Assembly (NCBI GenBank): GCA_034669145.1 | Contig: JAXDNY010000099.1 | Coordinates: 1 to 64,000 of the forward strand | DNA from: PALSA-894 sp034669145 | Lineage (GTDB): Bacteria > Pseudomonadota > Alphaproteobacteria > Rhizobiales > Xanthobacteraceae | Direction: 5' to 3' | DNA: 64,000 nt | Shown here: piece after piece, positions 1-7,468 of the stretch | How the letters are laid out: each line of letters opens with the position of its first letter | Position numbering within the stretch: the stretch's first letter is position 1 | Notes under the pieces: model-generated | What the model saw: the letters and a program-made list of their open reading frames with translations, nothing else | What the model was told of the DNA's origin: nothing | Database searches by the model: none | Program-made: the position numbers and the translations under genes

Positions 1-1490
1 ACCGAGCCGTTGAGCTGGCGCTCGATCACCATGCCGATCAGGCGCGAGCCGAAGCCGACGCGCCGGGAGCGCCGCGGGGGCGGGCCGCCGCGTTCCTTCC
101 AGTCGAGCGCAAGGCGAAGGCCCTGCGCGGCGCGCTCGACGCTCCAGTTCAGTTCGAGCCGCCCGGCCTCGCCGGATAGACTCCCATATTTGCTGGCGTT
201 GGTGGCAAGCTCGTGCACGGCGGACGACAGCGCGAACGAGGGGTCCGGCTCAAGGAAAACGTCGGGGCCGGTCAGCGTCACGCGGTCGATGTAGGGCGCG
301 AGCAGCACGCGCAGCAATTCCTTCAGCGAGGTCGACTGCCAGCCGCCTTCGGTGATCAGCCGGTGCGCGTTCGCGAGCGCGAGCACGCGCGCCTCGTATT
401 TGACGGTGAGGTCGGCGACGCTGCGCGAATTGCGCGCGGTCTGGGAGAACAACGCGAGCAATTGTGCGAACAGGTTGCCCGAACGGTGGCGCAGCTCGCG
501 GATCATCAGCTCGTGGCGCTGATCGGCCTGGCGGCGCTGGATCGCCCCCGCGATCACGTTGGCGGTGGCCACCACAAACGACACGTCGTGCTCGTTGAAG
601 CGCCGCCGCCGCGCGGTGTGCACGCCGAGCACCCCATAGGCGCGTCCATCGCGGCCCGCGATCGGCACGCTCACGCCGGAGTTCACGCCGTGCTCGCGCA
701 ACAGCGCCGGCACCTCGAAGCGCGTCTCGTTCTTGAGATCGGTGACGATGACCGGACCGCCCGAGCCGAGCGCGTAGCCGGCCTGCGAGTGACGCCCGGT
801 CGATTCATGCGCCGTCCCGACTGCGCCCGGCCGCCAGCCGACGCCAGCGCGCAACAGCAGTTCCGCGTCGCCAGGAACGAGCTCGAGAATTTTCACGAAC
901 TCGACGTCGAGAATCTGCGCGAGCGTCGTGGCGATCTCGTCGAACAGCGCTTGCAGATCGGATTCGGTCAGCGCGCGCTCGCCGATCCGTGCGAGGATCT
1001 CCTGCTGCTTGGCGCGCATCCGCAGTTCGCGCAACAGTTTCTGCCGGTCGGTCACGTCGCGGCAGACGCCGATCAGCCGCACCGCTGTGCCGTTCTCCTG
1101 GATGACGGAGGCGGTCGCCTCCACCCAGCGCTCTTCCTTCCCGTCCTGCGGCGCAAGACGATAATGCACGTGATAGGGCTTGCCGCTGCGCACGCTCTCC
1201 TGGACGGCGGCCAGCACTTCCGGCTGGTCCTCGGGATGAATGTCCCGCTGGAAGGCCGCGAACGTCCCATCGAAGCTGCCAGCCGGAACGCCATGGATCT
1301 GGTCCATGTTTGCCGACCAACTCACGACGTTCGACGTGATGTCCCACGACCACACGCCGACCTGGCCGGCCTCCAGCGCGACGCCCAGCGATTCCACATC
1401 GGGAAACGACCGGGCAACGACCGTCGTTTGATCGGAAGAGCCGGATACGCTCCCGCCCTGCTCGTGCTGATCGGGCACGGCCTCATGCAT
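1..1490 (-). CDS. HWE-family sensor histidine kinase, PAS-GAF, 3' end cut by window
   Basis: This is a cytoplasmic sensor kinase with no membrane segment in the part seen, which runs about 496 residues and continues beyond base 1. A PAS domain spans about residues 35-150 and ends in VCRDVTDRQ. A GAF domain spans about 165-320. The phosphoacceptor box is RELRHRSGN with His335, followed by the N box HELATNASKYG near 427 and the WKE triplet near 464 that gives HWE kinases their name. The ATG at 1490 is the first start after an in-frame stop upstream. HWE and HisKA2 kinases of this architecture feed PhyR in the general stress response of alphaproteobacteria. Its position 1.5 kb from phyR, beside a single-domain regulator, suggests that role, but the partner is inferred. 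Confidence 0.88.
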   Translation of the reverse strand, partial: MHEAVPDQHEQGGSVSGSSDQTTVVARSFPDVESLGVALEAGQVGVWSWDITSNVVSWSANMDQIHGVPAGSFDGTFAAFQRDIHPEDQPEVLAAVQESVRSGKPYHVHYRLAPQDGKEERWVEATASVIQENGTAVRLIGVCRDVTDRQKLLRELRMRAKQQEILARIGERALTESDLQALFDEIATTLAQILDVEFVKILELVPGDAELLLRAGVGWRPGAVGTAHESTGRHSQAGYALGSGGPVIVTDLKNETRFEVPALLREHGVNSGVSVPIAGRDGRAYGVLGVHTARRRRFNEHDVSFVVATANVIAGAIQRRQADQRHELMIRELRHRSGNLFAQLLALFSQTARNSRSVADLTVKYEARVLALANAHRLITEGGWQSTSLKELLRVLLAPYIDRVTLTGPDVFLEPDPSFALSSAVHELATNASKYGSLSGEAGRLELNWSVERAAQGLRLALDWKERGGPPPRRSRRVGFGSRLIGMVIERQLNGS

Positions 1491-1620
1491 TGTGCGAACT
1501 TTCCAACGTCGCGTCAGAGAATATCGATCTGCCGCGATGACTCCTAGCGATACAATTTATCTAGTGCCGATAGCCCCTTGGCGGAAGGCACGTTTCCGCC
1601 ACCTCGCCTGCGGTTACAGC

Positions 1621-1986
1621 TTACGTGATGGATTTGATCGCAGCTTGCAGTTGCGCGATGTCGTAGGGCTTGCCGAGCACGGCGGTGCGCGGGTGCCCGC
1701 GCAGGCGCGCGTCAAGGTGCGCGCCGTCGTAACCGGTCGCGATAATGATCGGCAGATCGGGACGCAGGCCGCGCAATTCGATCGCCAGCGCATCGCCGCG
1801 CCCGTCCGGCAGGCCCACGTCAATGACCGCGAACGCAAGCTGCGTGCCGCCGGACGCGATCTCGCGCGCGGCCTTCGAGGTCGTCGCCTCGATGCTCCGA
1901 TAGCCGAGCTCCTCGAGTGCGTCGACCGCGAGCGCGGCGACCAGCACCTCGTCCTCGACCAGCAACACCGTACGATCCGCGTTCAT
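1621..1986 (-). CDS. single-domain response regulator, FAT GUY-like
   Basis: The 121-residue protein is a stand-alone receiver domain. The acidic pocket is Glu11-Asp12, the phosphoacceptor is Asp56 in VIDVGLPDG, the switch threonine is Thr84 in IIATGYDG, and the conserved lysine is Lys106 in GKPYD. The ATGY sequence after beta-4 resembles the FAT GUY subgroup (SdrG of Sphingomonas, MrrA of Caulobacter), known as phosphotransfer modulators of the general stress response. The ATG at 1986 begins the domain. The frame stays open much further upstream, but that part runs antisense through csbD and is not protein-like. A perfect EcfG-type promoter lies 180 bases upstream. The HWE kinase follows on the same strand and may be its partner. 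Confidence 0.88.
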   Translation of the reverse strand: MNADRTVLLVEDEVLVAALAVDALEELGYRSIEATTSKAAREIASGGTQLAFAVIDVGLPDGRGDALAIELRGLRPDLPIIIATGYDGAHLDARLRGHPRTAVLGKPYDIAQLQAAIKSIT

Positions 1987-2166
1987 GCCGCCTCCTGCCG
2001 GGGTATCAAGCCGGCTGTTCGGTAGTTCGGGACTTCCACTAAGAGCTTTGGGCGGCGCCACCATGACGAGCATGGCATATCGAAGCCGCAACCGCGCGTC
2101 TATTGGGTGGGGCAGTGACGCGCCGCACGCCTGTCCGGACGAGCCATCGAGGCGTTGCGGCGAGAT

Positions 2167-2192
2167 AACGCGGGGGGTGTAGAACATGTTCC
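2167..2192 (-). promoter_or_regulatory. EcfG-type promoter for the single-domain regulator
   Basis: On the minus strand the sequence reads GGAAC, 17 bases, CGTT. This is an exact match to the GGAAC-N16/17-CGTT consensus of alphaproteobacterial EcfG sigma factors. It points toward the regulator starting at 1986 and leaves a leader of about 175 bases. The match is seen directly; use by EcfG is inferred from the linked ecfG gene. Confidence 0.72.
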
Positions 2193-2251
2193 GGCGAGTT
2201 CCTCCACAAGGGAAAAGCCGCGCCAATTCAGCGCGTAAGGCGATGCTGCCC

Positions 2252-2277
2252 GGAACCATCCCCTTGATCGCGGTGTT
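2252..2277 (+). promoter_or_regulatory. EcfG-type promoter for csbD
   Basis: The sequence reads GGAAC, 17 bases, TGTT, one mismatch from GGAAC-N17-CGTT. It lies 34 bases before the csbD start and is divergent to the promoter at 2167-2192. CsbD proteins are typical general-stress genes in this group. The rest of the 324-base gap 1987-2310 shows nothing else recognisable. Confidence 0.65.
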
Positions 2278-2310
2278 GTCCCGCGGATTCTCCCCACCAA
2301 GGAGCGAACG

Positions 2311-2511
2311 ATGAACTGGGATCGCGTGGAAGGTAACTGGAAGCAGTTCAAGGGTCAGGTCCAGCAGAAATGGGGCAAGCTTACCGACGACGACCTCGAC
2401 GTGATCGAGGGCAAGCGCACGGAGCTCGCCGGCCGTCTGCAGGAACGCTACGGCTACGCGAAGGACGACGCCGAAAAGAACATCGACAGCTGGTTGAAAA
2501 ACATCAACTGA
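2311..2511 (+). CDS. CsbD family stress protein
   Basis: This is a 66-residue hydrophilic protein of the CsbD/YjbJ family. It shows the family opening NWDRVEGNWKQFKG, then KWGKLTDDDLDVIEGKR, and a tail with paired charged residues. Family members are abundant small proteins induced under general stress control, and their biochemical role is unknown. The ATG at 2311 follows an AAGGAG ribosome site (bases CCAAGGAGCGAACG). An EcfG-type promoter lies just upstream. The next gene starts 72 bases downstream on the same strand and could be co-transcribed. Confidence 0.93.
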   Translation: MNWDRVEGNWKQFKGQVQQKWGKLTDDDLDVIEGKRTELAGRLQERYGYAKDDAEKNIDSWLKNIN

Positions 2512-2583
2512 CAACGCCGTAGCCGCCGGAATTCCGCGGCCGGTTATGCCGGTCGCTCACGCTTGCAAGGAAAGAGCATTTTC

Positions 2584-2937
2584 ATGCGCCACATGGCAAA
2601 CGTCAGGCGGGCCGGCGATTTCGACCACCTGCTGGAAGACCTTGAGCAACGGCTCGCGCGGCTGAACCGGATGGTTCGCACCTCGCGCGCGGCGCCGGCG
2701 GCAATCGATCGCGTCAGCGATACGATGGCGGCCGTGCTCACAGATGTCGCCGACCGCTTCCGCGGCCGGGCGCGCGCCGTCGGCGGAGAGATGGCTCACC
2801 TCGGCGACGACGCCTTGCAGGCTGGCAACGACGCGCTGCGCAAGCTGACGCGCGAAGTCGAGCAGCGGCCGCTGGTCGTCCTTGCGATCGCGGTCGCCGT
2901 CGGAGCGCTGGCGGCAGGGATTTTGGCGCGGCGCTAA
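2584..2937 (+). CDS. small membrane-anchored protein, DUF883/ElaB-like
   Basis: The product is about 117 residues. A long helical, charged region with an amphipathic pattern (LLEDLEQRLARLNRM; later LRKLTREVEQRP) is followed by one C-terminal membrane segment (VVLAIAVAVGALAAGILARR). This is the layout of the DUF883/ElaB/YqjD family, inner-membrane proteins linked to stationary phase and stress. The ATG at 2584 is preferred because AAGGAAAG lies eight bases before it. An in-frame start exists 21 bases upstream. It follows csbD closely, so it may share the EcfG-type promoter. Confidence 0.78.
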   Translation: MRHMANVRRAGDFDHLLEDLEQRLARLNRMVRTSRAAPAAIDRVSDTMAAVLTDVADRFRGRARAVGGEMAHLGDDALQAGNDALRKLTREVEQRPLVVLAIAVAVGALAAGILARR

Positions 2938-2954
2938 GCGCGCCGCGCTGGCGC

Positions 2955-3758
2955 CTAGTGCGCGGGCTGTTTCTTGCGGCTTTTGGCGTTGCGCGCAAAG
3001 AACAGCGCTTGGCTGGCAATCGCCGACACCATCGCGGGCTGGAACGGCTTGGCGATCAGGAATGCAGGCTCGGGCCGCTCGCCTGTGAGGAAGCGTTCCG
3101 GATACGCCGTGATGAAGATCACCGGCACCTCGAACGTTTTGAGCAGCTCGTTCACCGCATCGAGGCCCGAGCTTCCGTCGGCAAGCTGGATGTCGGCGAG
3201 GATCAGGCCGGGCGACTTTTTGCGTGCGAGCGCCATCGCTTCGGTATGCGTTCGAGCAATGCCCAACACGCGATGACCGAGACTCTCGACCAGCGTCTCG
3301 AGATCCATCGCGATGAAGGTCTCGTCCTCAATGATCAGGACGTCGGTCGCGATCTCGGCCGCGAGCTCACGGCCGGACTCCTCGACCAGCGAACGCAACG
3401 TGGCGATGTCCACATCGAGAACTCGGGCTGCGTCCTCCTCGGAAAAGCCCTCGAGCGCGACCAGCAGGAACGCCTGGCGCGGCTTGGGCGTGAGGCTTGC
3501 GAGGCGCATGTCCGCCGGCATATCGGCGTCTGTCGGCGATGTCTGGCTGTTGATCGGCAGCGAATTCCACAGCTTGGTGAACAGCCGATACAGGGCCACG
3601 CGCGGTCCGCCCGACTCGTCCATGACCGCCGGATCGCCGATCAGTGCCTCCAGGGTGGCGCTGACGTAGGCATCGCCGGATGCCTGATTTCCAGTCAAAG
3701 CGCGCGCATAACGCCGCAAAAACGGCAGGTATTGAGCTACGGCCTGTGATTTCAGCAA
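2955..3758 (-). CDS. phyR: PhyR, anti-sigma-factor antagonist response regulator
   Basis: PhyR switches on the general stress response by binding NepR when phosphorylated, which frees EcfG. The 267 residues have the full architecture. A sigma-factor-like output domain covers about 5-130 and ends in PKPRQAFLLV...FSEEDAARVLDV. A receiver follows at about 138-260 with Glu144-Asp145, Asp189 in LILADIQLADG, Thr217 in FITAYPER and Lys237 in IAKPF. The start is TTG at 3758, five bases after a strong GGAGG. A GGAAC-N16-CGTT promoter lies upstream on the same strand. The gene is divergent from nepR-ecfG, the classic arrangement. Confidence 0.97.
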   Translation of the reverse strand: MLKSQAVAQYLPFLRRYARALTGNQASGDAYVSATLEALIGDPAVMDESGGPRVALYRLFTKLWNSLPINSQTSPTDADMPADMRLASLTPKPRQAFLLVALEGFSEEDAARVLDVDIATLRSLVEESGRELAAEIATDVLIIEDETFIAMDLETLVESLGHRVLGIARTHTEAMALARKKSPGLILADIQLADGSSGLDAVNELLKTFEVPVIFITAYPERFLTGERPEPAFLIAKPFQPAMVSAIASQALFFARNAKSRKKQPAH

Positions 3759-3800
3759 GAAAACCTCCCGTCTCGTCCCACTTTAGGTCTCGGCCCATTC

Positions 3801-3825
3801 AACGCGGGTTGCCAAAAAAAGTTCC
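3801..3825 (-). promoter_or_regulatory. EcfG-type promoter for phyR
   Basis: The minus strand reads GGAAC, 16 bases, CGTT, an exact consensus match. The 16-base spacer begins with a run of seven T. The inferred transcription start is about 35 bases before the phyR TTG. It lies back to back with the nepR promoter, so phyR is probably under positive feedback. Confidence 0.75.
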
Positions 3826-3834
3826 CTTGGCGGG

Positions 3835-3859
3835 GGAACACTCGGTTCTAGCTGGCGTT
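3835..3859 (+). promoter_or_regulatory. EcfG-type promoter for nepR-ecfG
   Basis: The plus strand reads GGAAC, 16 bases, CGTT, an exact consensus match. It lies 57 bases before the nepR start. Only nine bases separate it from the phyR promoter on the other strand. Confidence 0.75.
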
Positions 3860-3915
3860 ATACCCCACTGAGTGGACGGGGCTACAGCGATGAAGCGGGC
3901 GGGGAAGTAAGTGCA

Positions 3916-4143
3916 ATGACAGAAGACAAGCCAGGCAGGCCCGGACCAATGCAAACAGAAGTCACCCAGCGCAAGGCCCGAGGCCGCCTCGGACGTGATG
4001 TCCAAAGCAAGATCGGTCAACAGCTCCGTGCGATGTACGACGACGTCGTGAGTGACGGCGTCCCTGACCGCTTCGCCGAGATGCTGCGGCAACTCGATGA
4101 ACAAAAAGAACAACAAGAACAAGAAAAGGGGTCGAACGGATGA
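3916..4143 (+). CDS. nepR: NepR anti-sigma factor
   Basis: NepR holds EcfG inactive and is captured by phosphorylated PhyR. The 75-residue protein carries the family core IGQQLRAMYDDVVSDGVPDRF followed by MLRQLDEQ, between a charged N-terminal part and a glutamine-rich tail. These two helices are the segments that contact EcfG and PhyR in known complexes. The ATG at 3916 has GGGGAAG eight bases ahead. The stop overlaps the ecfG start by four bases (ATGA), so the two are translationally coupled. Confidence 0.95.
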   Translation: MTEDKPGRPGPMQTEVTQRKARGRLGRDVQSKIGQQLRAMYDDVVSDGVPDRFAEMLRQLDEQKEQQEQEKGSNG

Positions 4144-4691
4144 CGTTAAATCCCTCATTGCGTGATGCGATGCTGTCCGCGGTGCCGAGTTTGCGCGCCT
4201 TCGCGATATCGTTGTCCGGCAACATCGACCGCGCCGACGATCTCGTGCAGGAGACGCTGCTCCGTGCGATCGCCAACATCGACTCGTTCCAGCCGGGCAC
4301 GAACATGTCCGCCTGGATGTTCACGATCCTGCGCAATCTGTTCCGGTCCGAGTATCGCAAGCGCCGCCGCGAGGTGGAGGATACCGACGGCAGCTATGCG
4401 GAAAGCCTGAAGTCGCAACCCGAGCAGAGCAGCCGGCTCGAATTCCAGGAATTCCGCACGGCGCTCGCCAAGCTCCCGCCCGATCAGCGCGAGGCCCTCA
4501 TCCTCGTCGGCGCGTCCGGATTCTCCTACGAGGAAGCTGCCTCGATCTGCGACTGCGCGGTCGGCACGATCAAGAGCCGCGTCAACCGTGCGCGCACGCG
4601 GCTGGCCGATCTGCTTTCGATCGAGAGCGCCGAAGATTTCGGCCCCGATCAATCGACCCGCGCCATTATGGCCGCCGGCGGCCGCGGCTAG
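4140..4691 (+). CDS. ecfG: EcfG general stress response sigma factor
   Basis: This 183-residue ECF sigma factor (EcfG/ECF15 group) has region 2 at about 10-75 (IDRADDLVQETLLRAI, then PGTNMSAWMFTILRN) and region 4 at about 105-160 (LPPDQREALILVGASGFSYEEAA, ending CDCAVGTIKSRVNRAR). It directs RNA polymerase to GGAAC-type promoters, four of which are visible around this locus. The start overlaps the nepR stop. The last 20 residues after LADLLSIE are less conserved in the family. Confidence 0.96.
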   Translation: MTLNPSLRDAMLSAVPSLRAFAISLSGNIDRADDLVQETLLRAIANIDSFQPGTNMSAWMFTILRNLFRSEYRKRRREVEDTDGSYAESLKSQPEQSSRLEFQEFRTALAKLPPDQREALILVGASGFSYEEAASICDCAVGTIKSRVNRARTRLADLLSIESAEDFGPDQSTRAIMAAGGRG

Positions 4692-4756
4692 CGGATTTAC
4701 GCGAACCGACTTCCGCAATTGGTCAACAGCGGCGGCTTGCGCGCGAGCGCACGTCG

Positions 4757-4781
4757 GGAACAGTTCCGCTCGCGCCGCATT
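4757..4781 (+). promoter_or_regulatory. weak candidate EcfG-type promoter
   Basis: The sequence reads GGAAC, 16 bases, CATT, one mismatch in the -10 element. It lies 55 bases before the start of the iron-permease-family gene. The shorter match and generic position make it much less certain than the other four sites. Confidence 0.33.
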
Positions 4782-4835
4782 GATACGCGTCAAGGTGCGA
4801 CGGCCTGTCGCGGCTCGTTCCAAGCAGGAAACAAG

Positions 4836-5348
4836 ATGGCTCAAACGCGCAGCAAGCCGCAGGTCGTTGCGGCGAATTCCCGGCCCGCGAAGGCCGCAAG
4901 CGACCTCGCCCGTGGAAAGGCATCGGCGGCGAGCACAAATCACTGGTCCGAGATGTTCTCCCAGGCCGCGTGTGCCATCGCGCACTGGATGGGCAAGCCG
5001 ATCTCGTTCCTCATCGCGACGGCGCTTGTCATCGTTTGGGCCCTGACGGGGCCGATGTTCGGCTACAGCGACACTTGGCAGCTCGTCATCAACACATCGA
5101 CGACAATCGTCACCTTCCTGATGGTGTTCCTGATTCAAAACACCCAGAATCGCGACACGATGGCGATCCAGCTCAAGCTCTCCGAACTCATTATCGCCGT
5201 GAGCGAGGCCGAGAACCGCTTTGCCACCGCCGAAGACCTTTCGGACGAAGAACTCGAAAAGCTTCATCAGGAACTGCGCAATCGCGCCGAGACAATGCTC
5301 GGGGCGCTGGAAGGTCGCCGCAGCGCGCGCGAGAAGAAGGCGAGCTAG
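4836..5348 (+). CDS. low-affinity iron permease family membrane protein
   Basis: The product is about 170 residues. A polar N-terminal 50 residues is followed by two membrane segments (about 56-73, FLIATALVIVWALTGP; and 83-101, ending FLMVFLIQNTQNRDT) and a helical charged tail. The second segment and the NTQNRD motif match the low-affinity iron permease family (PF04120); bacterial members have no proven transport function. The ATG at 4836 is chosen for its AGGAAAC site. The frame is open upstream but that stretch is not protein-like. It follows ecfG by 144 bases and overlaps the tail of the opposing MFS gene by four bases. Confidence 0.82.
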   Translation: MAQTRSKPQVVAANSRPAKAASDLARGKASAASTNHWSEMFSQAACAIAHWMGKPISFLIATALVIVWALTGPMFGYSDTWQLVINTSTTIVTFLMVFLIQNTQNRDTMAIQLKLSELIIAVSEAENRFATAEDLSDEELEKLHQELRNRAETMLGALEGRRSAREKKAS

Positions 5349-6538
5349 GCGCCGGTCTTTCGCGGCAGCCGCAGCCCCCGCGCGAGCGCCATCAGGATGA
5401 CCGCGCAGGCGCCAAGCGGCACGAACGCGGACTGCGCGATTCCGCTCAGATCCCAGAATAATCCGCTGAACACCGGCGTAATCACCGCACACGAATAGCT
5501 GATGGTGAACATCGCCGCCGACACGCGATGGACGTCGTCCGGCGGCGCGAGCAGCGGCGGCAGCGCCAGCATCAGGATCAGGATTGCGGCTGCGAAAAAG
5601 CCGAGCACGGCCGCACACGCAACCACGCCGGGACCGGGCAGCACCGCGATCCCGATGATTGCTGCGAGCGAGCCCGCGCCGCACACGACATGCGGCCAGA
5701 TCGCACGCTCCAGCCGCCCGGCGACGGCGAGCAGCAACAACGATGCCGGGATTTGCCCGACATTGAGGGCGGTCAGCGCGGCGCTCACGAGGTCCGGCCG
5801 CCCGATGTGGTGCAGATAATCGGGCAGGAACGCGTTTGCCGAGAAATACATCGAGTTGACGCTGCCGAGCGCGATGCCGAGCCGCCAGATCAGCGGGTCG
5901 CGCCAGTCCGGCCACCAGCGCTGCGGCGCTTTCGATTGTGCGGAAGCCGCCTGACGAGGGGCGAGCACCATGATGATCAGCGCAATGATCACGACCGGGA
6001 GGGCCCAAAGAACAAAACTCGCGCGCCAGCCATCGCCGAGCAGCGGCAGCACCACCGGAATGGTCAGCGCCACGGGCAGTATCTCGCCGACCAGCAGTCC
6101 GTTGGTGAACACCGCCGTGCCGAAACCGATGCGGTGCGGCGTCCAGCTCCGCACCAGCGGCGGTAGCGACGGATGCATGATCGCGACGCCGAAACCGGTC
6201 ACGATGGTGGCCGCATAGAGAAACCAGATGTCGGGTGCGGCCCCGCGCAGCGCCGATCCGGCCGCGGTCGCGAAGAGCCCGGCAAGCAGCGTCTTCACCG
6301 CGCCGAAACGCGCGATCAGCAGCGAGCCGAGGACCGCCGTGCAGGCGAACAGTACCGGTGGCAGGCCGGTGAGGATGCCGACCTGCGTTTCTGACATGCC
6401 GAGATCGAGGCGGATCAGCGGGATGACCGGCGGCACCGCCAGAATGGTGATGCGCAGCCCATTGCCCGCGAGCCAGAGCAGCGCGACGCAGAGCAGGAAT
6501 TGGCGGGTCGAGCCGCCTTGGGCGGTGGAGGCTTGCAT
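5345..6538 (-). CDS. MFS transporter, CynX/NimT type
   Basis: This is a 397-residue, very hydrophobic protein with about twelve membrane helices and the usual MFS two-halves layout. A loop GVLTG-like region (ETQVGILTGLPP) and the short basic loop after helix 2 (ARFGAVKTL) match the family. The opening (GNGLRITILAVPPVIPLI) and overall pattern resemble the CynX/NimT cyanate and nitroimidazole group, but the substrate cannot be read. It starts six bases after the stop of the binding-protein-like gene on the same strand, so the two probably form an operon. Confidence 0.83.
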   Translation of the reverse strand: MQASTAQGGSTRQFLLCVALLWLAGNGLRITILAVPPVIPLIRLDLGMSETQVGILTGLPPVLFACTAVLGSLLIARFGAVKTLLAGLFATAAGSALRGAAPDIWFLYAATIVTGFGVAIMHPSLPPLVRSWTPHRIGFGTAVFTNGLLVGEILPVALTIPVVLPLLGDGWRASFVLWALPVVIIALIIMVLAPRQAASAQSKAPQRWWPDWRDPLIWRLGIALGSVNSMYFSANAFLPDYLHHIGRPDLVSAALTALNVGQIPASLLLLAVAGRLERAIWPHVVCGAGSLAAIIGIAVLPGPGVVACAAVLGFFAAAILILMLALPPLLAPPDDVHRVSAAMFTISYSCAVITPVFSGLFWDLSGIAQSAFVPLGACAVILMALARGLRLPRKTGA

Positions 6539-6544
6539 GAGGCT

Positions 6545-7225
6545 CTACGCGGGCTCCATGCCCTTGGCGCGAATGAGGGCCGCGTTGGCAGGCGAAGCGA
6601 GAGACGCGACGAAAGCCTCGGCAAGGCCGGTCTGTGCCGAGCCTGTGAACACGCCGGCTGAAAAGATCGTGACCTGCTGCAATTCGTCCGGCAGCGGCCC
6701 GACGATGTCGATACCGGTGGATTGCATCAATTCGCTGATCTGCTGCACGGCCAGTTCGGCTTCGCCGCTCGCCGCGATGTCGGCGACGATGCCGTCGCGC
6801 ACGATGGTCTTGGCTTTCAGCGCATCGCGAAGGCCAAGGCGATCGATCAGGCCGGCGAAATAGATGCCGCTCGCACCGGTTTTGGAGTGCGCGAGAGATT
6901 TCGCCGCGAGCAGCGCCTGTTTGAGTCTCTCGGGCGTACCGATATCGGGCCTGGGCGCGCCCTTTCTCACCGCCATGCCGACGAAGGAGCGGGACACATC
7001 GATGCGGCCTGCGACCTTGCCTTGCGCGACGATCCCGTCGAGGGCTGCGGCGGTGAATAGCGCGACGTCAGCCGTCTCGCCGTCGGCAATGCGTTTGAGG
7101 AGCCCAATGGACGAATCGTAGACCCGCGCGACCGCGCAGGCATGCTCGCGCTCGAAGTCCGGCGCAATCGCCTCGACCACTTCGCGTGTACCGAGCGATG
7201 AAAGAACCCGGATTGTGTTGGCCAT
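6545..7225 (-). CDS. periplasmic-binding-fold protein without a signal peptide (ModA-like)
   Basis: The 226-residue protein resembles the molybdate-binding (ModA) fold. It has an opening IRVLSSLGTREVVEAIAPDFE, a middle DVALFTAAALDGIVAQGKV, and a late segment where ELAVQQISELM precedes IVGPLPDELQ. It begins directly with the first strand and has no leader peptide, so it should stay in the cytoplasm. The ATG at 7225 fits the domain start, and the long open frame upstream runs antisense to the TRAP gene. No ABC permease or ATPase is near. The only partner is the MFS gene six bases downstream. A sensing or enzymatic role is possible but unproven. Confidence 0.78.
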   Translation of the reverse strand: MANTIRVLSSLGTREVVEAIAPDFEREHACAVARVYDSSIGLLKRIADGETADVALFTAAALDGIVAQGKVAGRIDVSRSFVGMAVRKGAPRPDIGTPERLKQALLAAKSLAHSKTGASGIYFAGLIDRLGLRDALKAKTIVRDGIVADIAASGEAELAVQQISELMQSTGIDIVGPLPDELQQVTIFSAGVFTGSAQTGLAEAFVASLASPANAALIRAKGMEPA

Positions 7226-7468
7226 TCGTTGCGACGCTCCGCATCCCGGCGCGGCATGCCCCGCGAACTTGGCCGTCTTAGCACGCCCTGCCCAACTTTG
7301 GTCCGCAGGTGTCCCGCCGGGAGGCTGCCCTGCAGAGCCCGCATATTGGCTGCGCAAGCCGCCGGTCTTTGCTAGGCTCGCTTCGGGACCAAGCCGGCAT
7401 CCCCCGAACAAGCAACAAAAACGCCGCCGGCCCATATGCGCCGCGTGCCGCGGCAAGGGAGGACCACG

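Noticed and set aside
213..1547. A 444-codon plus-strand open frame
   Set aside because: It is a high-GC shadow of the HWE kinase, which has clear domains on the other strand.
1987..2514. N-terminal extension of the single-domain regulator to about 297 residues
   Set aside because: That part is antisense to csbD, and the receiver domain starts at 1986.
4155..6008. A 617-codon minus-strand open frame through ecfG
   Set aside because: It is antisense to ecfG and the permease-family gene and has a low-complexity Arg/Ala composition.
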